9,778 nt of DNA, taken from positions 1 to 9,778 of the forward strand of contig CAMVHY010000029.1 of assembly GCA_947167415.1 (NCBI GenBank), written 5' to 3'. The translations under genes were made by a program, and so were the position numbers. The stretch comes from an uncultured Clostridia bacterium (GTDB lineage Bacteria > Bacillota > Clostridia > Lachnospirales > CAMVHY01). The notes under the pieces are model-generated. The model saw only the letters and a list, made by a program, of their open reading frames with translations, was not told the DNA's origin and searched no databases. Shown here piece after piece: positions 1 to 5,940 of this stretch. How positions within the stretch are numbered: position 1 is the first letter of the stretch; every line of letters starts with the position of its first letter.

Positions 1-612
1 AACACGTTGTTCAAGTCTGTTGCGTTTTGGAGGAATAACTGCTTTTATGTTTTGTTTTGCAATATAAGACAAGATTTCGTTGGCATCATAAGCACGATCT
101 GCAAATAATAATTTCGCATAGACATTTTTGAGCAAGTTAATAGCTTCTTTACAATCGTCACGCATCCCATCTGTAACAATAAATTTGATAGAAATTCCGC
201 GCTCATTGACGGCTAAGTGTATTTTCGAATTGAGCCCCCTTTTGTCTTTGATATAGCCTGATTTCCGCCACGAGCTCCAGCTGCATACTGATGCGCTTTT
301 ACATAACTCGAGTCTATTATTAGCCATCCAAAGTTTTTATCACATTTCAGTATCTTAAATAATTTTTTCTATATACCTTTCCGTTGCCATCGAATAAATC
401 TTTGATAAACTGTACCCCGCTTGCCATAATCCGGTGGCAAATACCTCCACGGAGATCCTGTTTTAAGTATCCAAACAACTGCATTGATAAATTTCCGATT
501 ATCTTTGGCTGTACCTCCATATTATCTGTCAGGTGTGGTTTTATTAGCTTCCATTTTGCATCACTTGTATCAAATCTACGATACGTTCTTTTCCATTTTT
601 ATTGTGCTCCAT
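1..612 (-). pseudogene. IS5-family (IS427-like) transposase, broken and cut by the window edge (copy 1)
   Basis: Read on the minus strand and joined across frames, this is a DDE transposase of the IS5 family. The N-terminal part reads RRFDTSDAKWKLIKPHL. Then come AVVWILKTGSPWRYLPPDYG, LIIDSSYVKAHQYAAGA with the first catalytic Asp, and LLFADRAYDANEIL with the second. The part carrying the catalytic Glu lies beyond position 1. At least four lesions are visible: a frame change near 586-593, another near 520-525, a TAG at 371-369 where the second copy keeps TGG (Trp), and a frame break in a five-C run at 235-239, one base short of the expected frame. Position 612 is the likely original ATG. The gene cannot make an active enzyme. 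Programmed frameshifting occurs in some IS5 members but would not rescue the in-frame TAG. The family call is secure from the motifs; the subgroup is inferred. Confidence 0.9.
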
Positions 613-654
613 TATGCTTTACTTCATAGTTTATTTCTCTTTTTTATTTTTTTT

Positions 655-671
655 GTGTAGACGCTATCTAA
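655..671 (+). repeat. Terminal inverted repeat of IS5-family copy 1
   Basis: The 17-mer GTGTAGACGCTATCTAA lies 43 bp upstream of the transposase start of copy 1. Near-identical 17-mers occur at 1536-1552 (same orientation, at the 5' side of the second IS5 copy) and at 4507-4523 (inverted). Recurrence at IS5-remnant edges in consistent orientation identifies it as the element end. The ISAs1 remnant begins directly after it. Confidence 0.75.
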
Positions 672-1039
672 AAAGTTTTACAACTTTGGGAAAAATCACA
701 GACGAATAGAGAAAAGAAACTGTAGGGAAATAGGGAATATAGATCAGCTAAAAAAGCGTCATAAATAGTCTAAAATGAAAAGTGTTTTTGCAGCCGATAA
801 AATAATTTCTACGTCGAAAAAAACAACTCAAGATTTCGATGGAAGCAGATGGAAAAAAAATTTGTCAGTGCTACGTGATCATTGGAAAATTGGGAGTATG
901 CATTGGATTTTGGAAGCAGTTTTTCGCGAGGGTGACTGCGTTTTTGTTCTGAACAAGCGCATATCACCGAAGTATCAAGCAAAATCTTCTGATTCCTCTT
1001 CTCAACGCCAAACTTCTGCTTGTTTTCCTTTCTGCTTAA
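672..1039 (+). pseudogene. ISAs1-family transposase, 3' remnant with lesions
   Basis: Translated on the plus strand, this matches the C-terminal half of ISAs1-family transposases as I know them. The order is HRRIEKRNCREI (697-732), IDQLKKRHK ending in a TAG at 766-768, KSVFAADKIIS (778-810), ISMEADGKK in a shifted frame (about 829-857), then VLRDHWKIGSMHWILEAVF (866-922). The family hallmark HW-x-I-E-N-x-x-HW is damaged: Glu-Asn is replaced by a single Gly, so a conserved acidic residue is lost. After FREGDC there is a deletion and frame change into RSIKQNLLIPLLNAKLLL, with stop TAA at 1037-1039. The 94-codon open frame starting at ATG 775 is part of this remnant, not a gene. The 5' half is missing and the fragment starts at the IS5 terminal repeat. 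Confidence 0.75.
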
Positions 1040-1056
1040 AATTTATGAAACGCCCG
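1040..1056 (+). repeat. Right terminal inverted repeat of the ISAs1-type remnant
   Basis: AATTTATGAAACGCCCG follows the remnant's stop codon at once. The same sequence follows the equivalent stop codon in the short derivative at 4652-4668. Its reverse complement (GGCGTTTCATAAA) recurs with one mismatch at 4528-4540 as the opposite end of that derivative. This makes it the element's terminal repeat. IS5 copy 2 resumes at 1057, which implies that the ISAs1 element landed inside that transposase gene. Confidence 0.7.
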
Positions 1057-1480
1057 TGATTTTGTTTGTATCGTAAATACGGTCTACAAACACTAGCTTT
1101 GCATTTATATTCTCGATTAAGTGAATAGCTTCCTTGCAATCGATGCGTAATCCGCTCACAACAATAAAATTTAATTTTATCTTTAATGTAGCTTAATTTT
1201 CTCCACGAACACCGTTTAAATGCTGATAAGCTTTTACATAAGTTAAAACTATCATTAACTATTCAAATTTTTTATTGCCTTTAAATATCTCAAATAATTT
1301 TTTCCAAATATCTTATATCCATGTGACTTAATTGGCAAACTTTCTATTGTTTTTAGCTATTCCACTGTGTTGTCCTTGTTGCCCACGTTACATGTGATTC
1401 ATTTTTTTCCATGTTTTATCATTTATATCAAATATATGATACAGTTTTTACTCTTCTTTGCCCCGTCTTTATCCTTTTGT
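1057..1480 (-). pseudogene. IS5-family transposase, heavily decayed (copy 2), interrupted by the ISAs1 remnant
   Basis: Minus-strand translation aligns with copy 1. GLRIDCKEAIHLIENINAKL and VFVDRIYDTNKI (second catalytic Asp kept) match copy 1's GMRDDCKEAINLLKNVYAKL and LFADRAYDANEI. Further 5', DIWKKLFEIF and TYVKAYQHLNGVRGEN match copy 1, but the first catalytic Asp is replaced (MIVLTYVKA against LIIDSSYVKA). A TAG, a TAA and shifted frames interrupt the gene, and about 100 bp between the N-terminal and central parts is missing. The rest of the N-terminal region is recognisable only at nucleotide level around 1395-1450. The C-terminal part is absent because the ISAs1 remnant takes over at 1056/1057. 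Divergence from copy 1 is large, so this is the older insertion. The 5' limit is approximate. Confidence 0.8.
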
Positions 1481-1535
1481 ATTTTTTTGTATTCATCACA
1501 CCAATTTTTTCTCTACCGGCTTTTATCTTTGTTTC

Positions 1536-1552
1536 GTGTAGATAATATCTAA
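1536..1552 (+). repeat. Terminal inverted repeat of IS5-family copy 2
   Basis: GTGTAGATAATATCTAA matches the copy 1 end at 655-671 at 14 of 17 positions, in the same orientation, and lies at the 5' side of the decayed copy 2. It marks the right border of the insertion-sequence cluster. Confidence 0.65.
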
Positions 1553-1771
1553 TATTTTTGCGCCGTATCTCTTTTACGCATAAAAAAAATATAACCAAGA
1601 TTTTATTTGCTTATTTAAGGCTTTTGTTTTTTTAATCAAATATCTGTTTATAGCTTTTTTCTATTTATATTTTTTTATTGTCACTGGTTATAGAGTTTAT
1701 TATCTGAAAAATATAGGTTGCTATATCAACGTTGCATAATATGATTAAGAACAAAAATTATAATAAAAGGC
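1553..1771. other. Gene-free AT-rich spacer
   Basis: Between the last insertion-sequence end and the promoter of the surface-protein gene I see no coding potential on either strand and no RNA gene. The DNA is T-rich on the plus strand with only short chance inverted repeats. Confidence 0.5.
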
Positions 1772-1799
1772 TTGACAATCAAAAATTTTGTATTATAAC
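1772..1799 (+). promoter_or_regulatory. Predicted sigma-A promoter of the surface-protein gene
   Basis: A perfect -35 box TTGACA (1772-1777) is followed by a 16-nt spacer and TATAAC (1794-1799, five of six matches). Transcription would start near 1806, leaving a leader of about 110 nt before the ATG at 1919. A small inverted repeat (AACAA, five-base gap, TTGTT) overlaps and follows the -10 box and could be an operator, but it is too short to call. Confidence 0.65.
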
Positions 1800-1918
1800 A
1801 ATATCGTTGTTGTATATTAGACATAAATGAAAATCAAATAGGTATAGATATGTAGCAAGAATCAGTGCAATTCGTGTCTGTCCGTACAACGATAAAAAAA
1901 TTTTTGGAGGTTAATTTT

Positions 1919-4426
1919 ATGTTTAACAGAATTGGTTTTAAAAAATCAATTTTTGCACTTGGTGTTGCTTTTGTAATGCTGTTTTTACCATCTTTTTATG
2001 GTTCGAGCGTTTTTGCAGAAAGTACATCTGAGATAAATTTGGATTTGTGGGGATGGGAAGAAAATTGTGATGATTTGGGTAATGTGCAAAGTTTGTTTTT
2101 GACTGAATATTATGCTGACGATAAAGATACTTGTGAGAATATAATTATTCCAAATGTGTACAATATTTTCTTGGAAGGCTCTGATAGTAGTAAATATAAA
2201 AATCTTAAAACAGTTTTTATTAGTAAATCGGTTATGAATGAACTTGCAAAAAAAGTCAGCAAATACAATGGGACTTTAAAAGTTTCTCATAGTTATGGAG
2301 CAACTGTTGCTGCTTTCGGTGAAGACTGGAGTGACTGTTTCAACTTTGAGAATAACAATATAAAAGAAATTGATTTATCGTATTTTGATACAAAGGGTAT
2401 TAAAAATATGAGTAATATGTTTGCAAACTGTAAAAATTTAGAGATGCTTAATATATCTGGTTTTGATACGATAGATGTTGAAAATATGAGTGGAATGTTT
2501 TCAGGATGCGAAAGTTTAAAAGAAGTTGATTTGTCCAGTTTTGATACTGAAAAAGTTGTAGATATGCATGAGATGTTTTTCGATTGTAAAAAATTAAAAC
2601 AACTTGATTTGTCTAATTTTGACACACAAAATGTTAAAGATGTGAGCAAAATGTTTAAAAATACAGATTTGCGAATTGTGGATTTATCAAGCTTTTCATT
2701 TGACAACGAAATGAACACAGAAGAAATGTTTGATGAGCTGTCTGAAAACAATTTGCTTGTATTGTCGTCAGGTTCTAATGTATTAACGGAATTAACGAAA
2801 AACAGACATGCGATGGATTTGGAATTTATTTTTGGGAAAGACGAACGTTTTGTTTTTGATGGTGTTGTATTCTGTCCATCAGATCTTGGAGTAACAAAAA
2901 AAAGAAATGAGTCTTTAGATGATTATTTAGACAGGATATTAGAGAAAGCGGTTGATATCTTTAAAGAACTAATAAAAGAGAAAAATGGATATCTTGATGG
3001 AACTATTATAAGTTGCCAACCTGAAGAAAATTATAGCACTATTGAAGAGAAATTAAATGGAAAGTATGTTGTTACAGTAAAATTGCCATTAGTTGAAGGA
3101 ACAGATTTTGAGTGGCCTGGATTAGGAAAAGATTTAAAATACGACGGTCAATCAAAAGAATTGCTGGATGGTGGATTTATTAGTGAAGAACTTAAAAATA
3201 ATGGAGTTAAGTTTGAATATACATTGCCTAAACGTGTAAATGAAATTGTGGAAAAAGAATGGAACGATCAAATACCAACCGCAACAGATATCGGATCTTA
3301 TGAGATTTGTATGAGAGTTAATGGTGGAGAAAAATATCAAACTGTATATTATGTTAACGAGAAAGGAAGTGATTGTTTGAAGGTGAAAATATATAAATGG
3401 GACTTACAGAAGGGTAAAGACTACGAGTTTGCAGAAGCATCAAGTAATTTAAAATATGATGGTAACGAGAAAGAATTATTGTCTGGTGGATTTGTCAGTC
3501 AAAAAAAAAAAAAAAATGATGGAGTGAAAATAGAATACAGTATTGATGGAATAAATTGGAGAGATGAAATTCCCAAAGGAGTAAAAGTTGGAGTCTATAA
3601 GGTTTATCAAAGGATTAATGGCGGAGAAAGATATAAAGATGTTTTTTATAATGCAGATGGAAAAAGATATATCGAAGTAAAAATTGTTGACAATGAAACA
3701 AAAAAAAGCAGTTCAGTTCCTTGGCGGACAATAGAACCCTCGCCAGGTGAATCTTCGTGTAGTGTTTATCAAAATAATTGTGTTGCGAAGAATGATGACT
3801 TGGATAAAACGCTAAAGAGAATAAAATTACCAGAACGTTTTAAAGTGCAAAAATATTTATCAGGTTATCCAGATGGACAAATGAAACCCGGAAATAATAT
3901 GACTCGTGCAGAATTTGTGAATATAATTTTTAAATTGATGTATGATGGCAAAGAAAAAATAAATACGGATAAGATTAAAAATTTGGATGATGTAAAAATT
4001 TCTGATTGGTATGGAATTTGTGTTGCTTATTTGTTAGATAAAAATATAATTTTTGCAGAGGATAATAATTTTAGGCCAAATGAAAATATAACGCGCGGGG
4101 AAGTTGCTGAAATTTGGTTTAACGTGCTGAAATTTTATGACACGGAAAAATCCAAAAAGTATGATTACGAAAATTCGTTTTATAATTTTGTCGACGCGGA
4201 TAAATTTGGCAAATTTGCCGAGTCAATAAAACAATTAGCATCGAATGGTATTGTTAACGGCTATGAAGATAAAACTTTTAGGGCAGATAAAAATATTACT
4301 CGTGCCGAAGTTGCGAAAATAATTTTTTATGCGTCCGATAGAAAAAATAGTTTCGGCAAAAAGGTATATTTGGATTTAAGTAAAAATTATTGGGCATATC
4401 AGTTTTTAATGGATGCATCAGCATGA
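1919..4426 (+). CDS. Secreted surface protein: DUF285 repeats, two Ig-like modules and C-terminal SLH anchor
   Basis: The start is ATG 1919, eight bases after GGAGG (1906-1910). An upstream in-frame ATG at 1865 has no ribosome site and would bury the signal peptide. The product has 835 residues. Order: signal peptide (basic FNRIGFKK, hydrophobic core, likely cleavage after SSVFA near residue 34); five DUF285-type repeats from residue 152 to about 280 (FDT, then NMS-x-MF, Cys, L); an acidic linker; two copies of a ~105-residue module (from about residues 405 and 510; motif LKYDG, ELL-x-GGF, GVK-x-EY, Y-x2-R-x-NGGE-x-Y). SLH repeats fill 646-835, with TRAE/TRGE motifs three times and YPDG/YEDKTF loops. 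The array starts with a C-half and ends with an N-half (YLDLSKNYWAY), a permuted layout common in such proteins. SLH domains are known to bind pyruvylated secondary cell-wall polymer, so cell-surface location is well supported. The ligand is unknown; adhesion is inference. The gene appears monocistronic and is flanked by insertion-sequence remnants. A 16-A run interrupts the second module. Confidence 0.95.
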   Translation: MFNRIGFKKSIFALGVAFVMLFLPSFYGSSVFAESTSEINLDLWGWEENCDDLGNVQSLFLTEYYADDKDTCENIIIPNVYNIFLEGSDSSKYKNLKTVFISKSVMNELAKKVSKYNGTLKVSHSYGATVAAFGEDWSDCFNFENNNIKEIDLSYFDTKGIKNMSNMFANCKNLEMLNISGFDTIDVENMSGMFSGCESLKEVDLSSFDTEKVVDMHEMFFDCKKLKQLDLSNFDTQNVKDVSKMFKNTDLRIVDLSSFSFDNEMNTEEMFDELSENNLLVLSSGSNVLTELTKNRHAMDLEFIFGKDERFVFDGVVFCPSDLGVTKKRNESLDDYLDRILEKAVDIFKELIKEKNGYLDGTIISCQPEENYSTIEEKLNGKYVVTVKLPLVEGTDFEWPGLGKDLKYDGQSKELLDGGFISEELKNNGVKFEYTLPKRVNEIVEKEWNDQIPTATDIGSYEICMRVNGGEKYQTVYYVNEKGSDCLKVKIYKWDLQKGKDYEFAEASSNLKYDGNEKELLSGGFVSQKKKKNDGVKIEYSIDGINWRDEIPKGVKVGVYKVYQRINGGERYKDVFYNADGKRYIEVKIVDNETKKSSSVPWRTIEPSPGESSCSVYQNNCVAKNDDLDKTLKRIKLPERFKVQKYLSGYPDGQMKPGNNMTRAEFVNIIFKLMYDGKEKINTDKIKNLDDVKISDWYGICVAYLLDKNIIFAEDNNFRPNENITRGEVAEIWFNVLKFYDTEKSKKYDYENSFYNFVDADKFGKFAESIKQLASNGIVNGYEDKTFRADKNITRAEVAKIIFYASDRKNSFGKKVYLDLSKNYWAYQFLMDASA
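2372..2758 (+). repeat. Five tandem 78-bp units encoding DUF285 repeats
   Basis: Units begin at 2372, 2450, 2528, 2606 and 2681, giving spacings of 78, 78, 78 and 75 bp (26, 26, 26 and 25 residues). Each encodes a variant of D-L-S-x-F-D-T, four or five residues, N/D-M-S-x-MF and a Cys-containing turn. The last unit is degenerate and lacks the Cys. Such leucine-rich-like repeats occur in surface proteins of Firmicutes and Mollicutes. Related units could recombine and change copy number. Confidence 0.85.
3131..3690 (+). repeat. Tandem duplication of a ~105-residue extracellular module
   Basis: The segment from DLKYDGQSKELLDGGF (3131) is repeated from NLKYDGNEKELLSGGF (3446), 315 bp later. Both share GVK-x-EY, a P-x3-x-x-G-x-Y stretch, R-x-NGGE-x-Y and K-V/Y-x-x-V-KI ends. 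The layout resembles bacterial Ig-like (MBG-type) modules in cell-surface stalks, but the exact family is inferred. The copies differ enough to be an old duplication. Confidence 0.75.
3501..3516 (+). repeat. 16-A homopolymer inside the surface-protein reading frame
   Basis: Sixteen consecutive A residues encode the end of Gln528, Lys529-532 and the start of Asn533. The first module has ISEELKNNG at the same place, so the Lys run is not conserved. With 17 A residues the next codon becomes TGA. With 15 the frame reads ATG ATG GAG TGA. Either slip therefore ends the protein near residue 535, before the SLH anchor. Confidence 0.85.
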
Positions 4427-4440
4427 TTTTCTTGTAAAAG

Positions 4441-4479
4441 AACTCTCGGTTTGGATAAGAATCCGATCGGGAGTTTTTT
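4441..4479 (+). terminator. Rho-independent terminator of the surface-protein gene
   Basis: AACTCTCG (4441-4448) pairs with CGGGAGTT (4468-4475) with one G-T pair. An inner GGAT/ATCC stem with loop AAGA sits inside. A T run to 4479 follows. It lies 14 bp after the stop codon. Confidence 0.85.
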
Positions 4480-4506
4480 ATGGGCAAAAATAATTTTGTA
4501 TGTACA

Positions 4507-4523
4507 TTAGATACTGTCTACAC
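4507..4523 (-). repeat. IS5-type terminal inverted repeat, inverted orientation
   Basis: TTAGATACTGTCTACAC is the reverse complement of the ends at 655-671 (15 of 17) and 1536-1552 (14 of 17). The body of its element should lie to the right, but only an ISAs1-type derivative is found there. No IS5 transposase remnant is recognisable on this side. Confidence 0.65.
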
Positions 4524-4526
4524 CAT

Positions 4527-4668
4527 TGGTGTTTCATAAAAATTTAGTATAAAAGTATTTGACTAGCATAAGGATTAAACAAAGTATCAAGCAAAATCCT
4601 CTTGCTTATCTTTTCAATGTCAAATTTATGCTTGATGTCATTTCTGTTTAGAATTTATGAAACGCCCG
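4527..4668 (+). mobile_element. MITE-like internally deleted ISAs1 derivative (~142 bp)
   Basis: The ends are inverted repeats: GGTGTTTCATAAA (4528-4540) against AATTTATGAAACGCC (4652-4666), 12 of 13 over the core. The interior keeps only the last codons of the transposase. Reading from 4583, QSIKQNPLAYLFNVKFML ends at TAG 4649-4651, matching RSIKQNLLIPLLNAKLLL and its stop in the remnant at 968-1039. Most of a transposase gene has been lost between about 4545 and 4575. It carries no gene of its own and could move only if an ISAs1 transposase acted in trans. It abuts the IS5-type end at 4507-4523. Confidence 0.65.
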
Positions 4669-5047
4669 TACGTGCTATTTCCCATGTCTTTTGCTTCTCT
4701 TTAATTTTTTTGTTATCATACGTTTTTTTAAAATTATTTTCTTTAAAAAAATTTTATTTAATATTTGACAAACAAAAAGTTTTTCTTTACTATTAATAAC
4801 GAGTTTTGATTTTTAGCAACAAAATCAAGCTTATAAAAATTTTGTTTTTTGCTTCACAAGCGAGAATTTAGTGATTACTCATAGTAGGAAGTGGATTAAA
4901 TACTTCACTTCTTGTTTATCATTTATTGCTTGATTACCTTGTTTAATTTTTTCCGCCTTTGTCTACGCTCTCTGTCTACACTCTCTGGGATAGTTTTGCA
5001 ATTTGAATTTTTAATATAAAAATATTATGTACTATGAAAATACACTC
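4669..5047. other. Gene-free AT-rich region
   Basis: No convincing coding sequence or RNA gene was seen. It contains an 8-bp stem (TTGATTTT at 4806-4813 with AAAATCAA at 4821-4828). Part of this could alternatively pair with a downstream ATTTTG...TTGCT stretch. There is also a 13-bp tandem repeat at 4960-4985. The 64-codon frame at 4602-4796 starts inside the ISAs1 derivative, has no ribosome site and is not credible. Confidence 0.45.
4960..4985. repeat. 13-bp tandem repeat containing an IS5-end core
   Basis: TGTCTACGCTCTC is followed directly by TGTCTACACTCTC, one mismatch apart. The stretch CTGTCTACAC (4972-4981) equals the inner ten bases of the IS5-type end at 4514-4523, so it may be a scrap of another end. 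Chance is not excluded. Confidence 0.5.
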
Positions 5048-5089
5048 AAAAAAAAATAAGAACCGGAACTGATCCCGATTCTTATTTTT
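5048..5089 (-). terminator. Rho-independent terminator of the Mor-family operon
   Basis: The 11-bp arms AAAAATAAGAA (5052-5062) and TTCTTATTTTT (5079-5089) are perfect complements, extended past one mismatch by three more pairs. Read on the minus strand the hairpin is followed by a run of nine T. It begins four bases after the stop of the Mor-family gene. Confidence 0.9.
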
Positions 5090-5093
5090 ATTT

Positions 5094-5393
5094 TTAATAT
5101 TTCTTGCCAAATGAATTTTTTTTGTTGGTGATATTTCTAATCGTTCTTTCGCACAAACCATATTTTAATGCGAGCTCTCGATAATTTCCCCCGTTAAATT
5201 CTTTGTTTATTTGTATTGCGATACAATTTCGAAACAAACTTTTTTTATTGGGAATATAAATCGAGCTTCCGCCGAAATCTTCTATCAGCGCGTATAATGC
5301 ATTAAATCCGATTTTATCTAATAAATTATCAAACGGTGGTTTAATCTCATGAGAATAATTTTTGGCTAAATCTTGTAAAAATAATTTGTCCAT
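5094..5393 (-). CDS. Mor-family transcriptional activator-like protein
   Basis: The 99-residue protein fits the Mor/C family of small dimeric activators, known from phage Mu, where Mor switches on the middle operon. The pattern is a dimerisation part with GFNALYALIEDFGGSSIYIP (residues 29-48), then KEFNGGNYRELALKYGLCER and TIRNI. The helix-turn-helix lies at about 70-89 and the length is usual for the family. The start is ATG 5393. Its GGAGG (5403-5407) sits inside the last codons of the upstream gene, whose stop is four bases away, so translation is probably coupled. No phage structural genes are visible, so this is either a domesticated regulator or a remnant. Its target promoter is unknown. 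DNA binding is well supported; activation is inferred from the family. Confidence 0.88.
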   Translation of the reverse strand: MDKLFLQDLAKNYSHEIKPPFDNLLDKIGFNALYALIEDFGGSSIYIPNKKSLFRNCIAIQINKEFNGGNYRELALKYGLCERTIRNITNKKNSFGKKY

Positions 5394-5397
5394 GATT

Positions 5398-5691
5398 TTA
5401 TTCCTCCGATTTAACTATTAAATTTTTATCGCTTTTATTTAGCAAATTAATTTTTTTAATTGCTGATAAAATCAATTCAATTTTTTGTTTTTCATAACCT
5501 AGGATTAAATCATGACAAATTTTTGAGATGTTATGCCAAATCTTTCTTTTTTCATTATCTTTTAGATCTAAATCTACATTTTTTAATTGATAAAAATTAT
5601 TTTTTGACAGACTTTTAAAAAACAAAATAAAAGCCTCGCGAGCAATTTTTTTTATATATTTATTTCGGTTTTTTATATAAATAAATTTCAC
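5398..5691 (-). CDS. Unknown 97-residue basic protein, first gene of the Mor-family operon
   Basis: I do not recognise this protein. It starts at GTG (5691-5689), eight bases after a strong GGGAGG (5700-5705), and ends four bases before the Mor-family start, so the two are one transcription unit. It is Lys-rich and predicted mostly helical. An N-terminal stretch YIKNRNKYIKKIAREAF is followed by an amphipathic middle (KIWHNISKICHDLILGYEKQ) and a Leu/Ile-rich helix. There is no signal peptide or membrane segment. Its position ahead of a phage-type activator, across from an XRE repressor, suggests a regulatory or DNA-associated role, such as a co-regulator, but nothing in its sequence proves it. 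Confidence 0.8.
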   Translation of the reverse strand: MKFIYIKNRNKYIKKIAREAFILFFKSLSKNNFYQLKNVDLDLKDNEKRKIWHNISKICHDLILGYEKQKIELILSAIKKINLLNKSDKNLIVKSEE

Positions 5692-5752
5692 CGTTAAAGC
5701 CTCCCAAATTAAATAAAAATGTTCTTTTTATGGTTTCCCGCGGGCTTTTAAA

Positions 5753-5768
5753 GTAAACTATAGTTTAC
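5753..5768. promoter_or_regulatory. Perfect 16-bp palindromic operator candidate
   Basis: GTAAACTATAGTTTAC is exactly self-complementary. It lies just downstream of the predicted -10 box of the Mor-family operon, covering its expected start point, where a bound repressor would block transcription. The divergent XRE protein is the obvious candidate ligand; the Mor-family protein is the alternative. Confidence 0.7.
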
Positions 5769-5774
5769 AAAAAA

Positions 5775-5804
5775 ATTATATATATACCAAAAATACTGTG
5801 TCAA
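5775..5804 (-). promoter_or_regulatory. Predicted sigma-A promoter of the Mor-family operon
   Basis: On the minus strand TTGACA (5804-5799) is followed by an 18-nt spacer and TATAAT (5780-5775), both perfect matches. The start would fall near 5768, giving a leader of about 77 nt that contains the GC-rich palindrome CCCGCGGG (5737-5744). Confidence 0.8.
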
Positions 5805-5817
5805 TTATTTCGACAAA

Positions 5818-5881
5818 ATTTTGCAAAATATGTTGATTTTTTCATTCATGATTTATTTTGAAATCCTGTCAATTAAATTGA
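5818..5881. promoter_or_regulatory. Two further palindromes in the divergent control region
   Basis: ATTTTGCAAAAT (5818-5829, perfect) and TCAATTAAATTGA (5869-5881, perfect with central base) lie between the Mor-operon promoter and the XRE gene. They could be regulator sites. In DNA this AT-rich, short palindromes also arise by chance. I could not find a clear -35/-10 pair for the XRE gene here. Confidence 0.35.
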
Positions 5882-5940
5882 ATTTCGCTTGTAAAAATAT
5901 TTTTTTGACAAAACAATAAATCAAAAGGAGATTGATTTTT

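Noticed and set aside
384..629. 81-codon plus-strand frame
   Set aside because: It lies antisense within the broken IS5 transposase and has no ribosome site; the minus-strand reading is clearly the homologous one.
775..1059. 94-codon plus-strand frame as a gene
   Set aside because: Its translation matches the ISAs1 transposase C-terminal region with an upstream in-frame TAG and internal lesions, so it is part of a pseudogene.
1367..1552. 61-codon plus-strand frame, hydrophobic
   Set aside because: It is antisense to decayed IS5 copy 2 and ends in its terminal repeat; the hydrophobicity comes from T-rich DNA.
1865..1918. Upstream ATG start for the surface-protein gene
   Set aside because: No ribosome site precedes it, and it would place 18 polar residues before the signal peptide; ATG 1919 has GGAGG at ideal spacing.
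2293..2751. 152-codon minus-strand frame
   Set aside because: It is the mirror of the DUF285 repeat region, with no start signals; the periodic sequence explains the long open frame.
4296..4487. 63-codon minus-strand frame
   Set aside because: It overlaps the SLH coding end and runs through the terminator hairpin.
4602..4796. 64-codon plus-strand frame
   Set aside because: It begins inside the ISAs1 derivative, out of the transposase frame, without a ribosome site.
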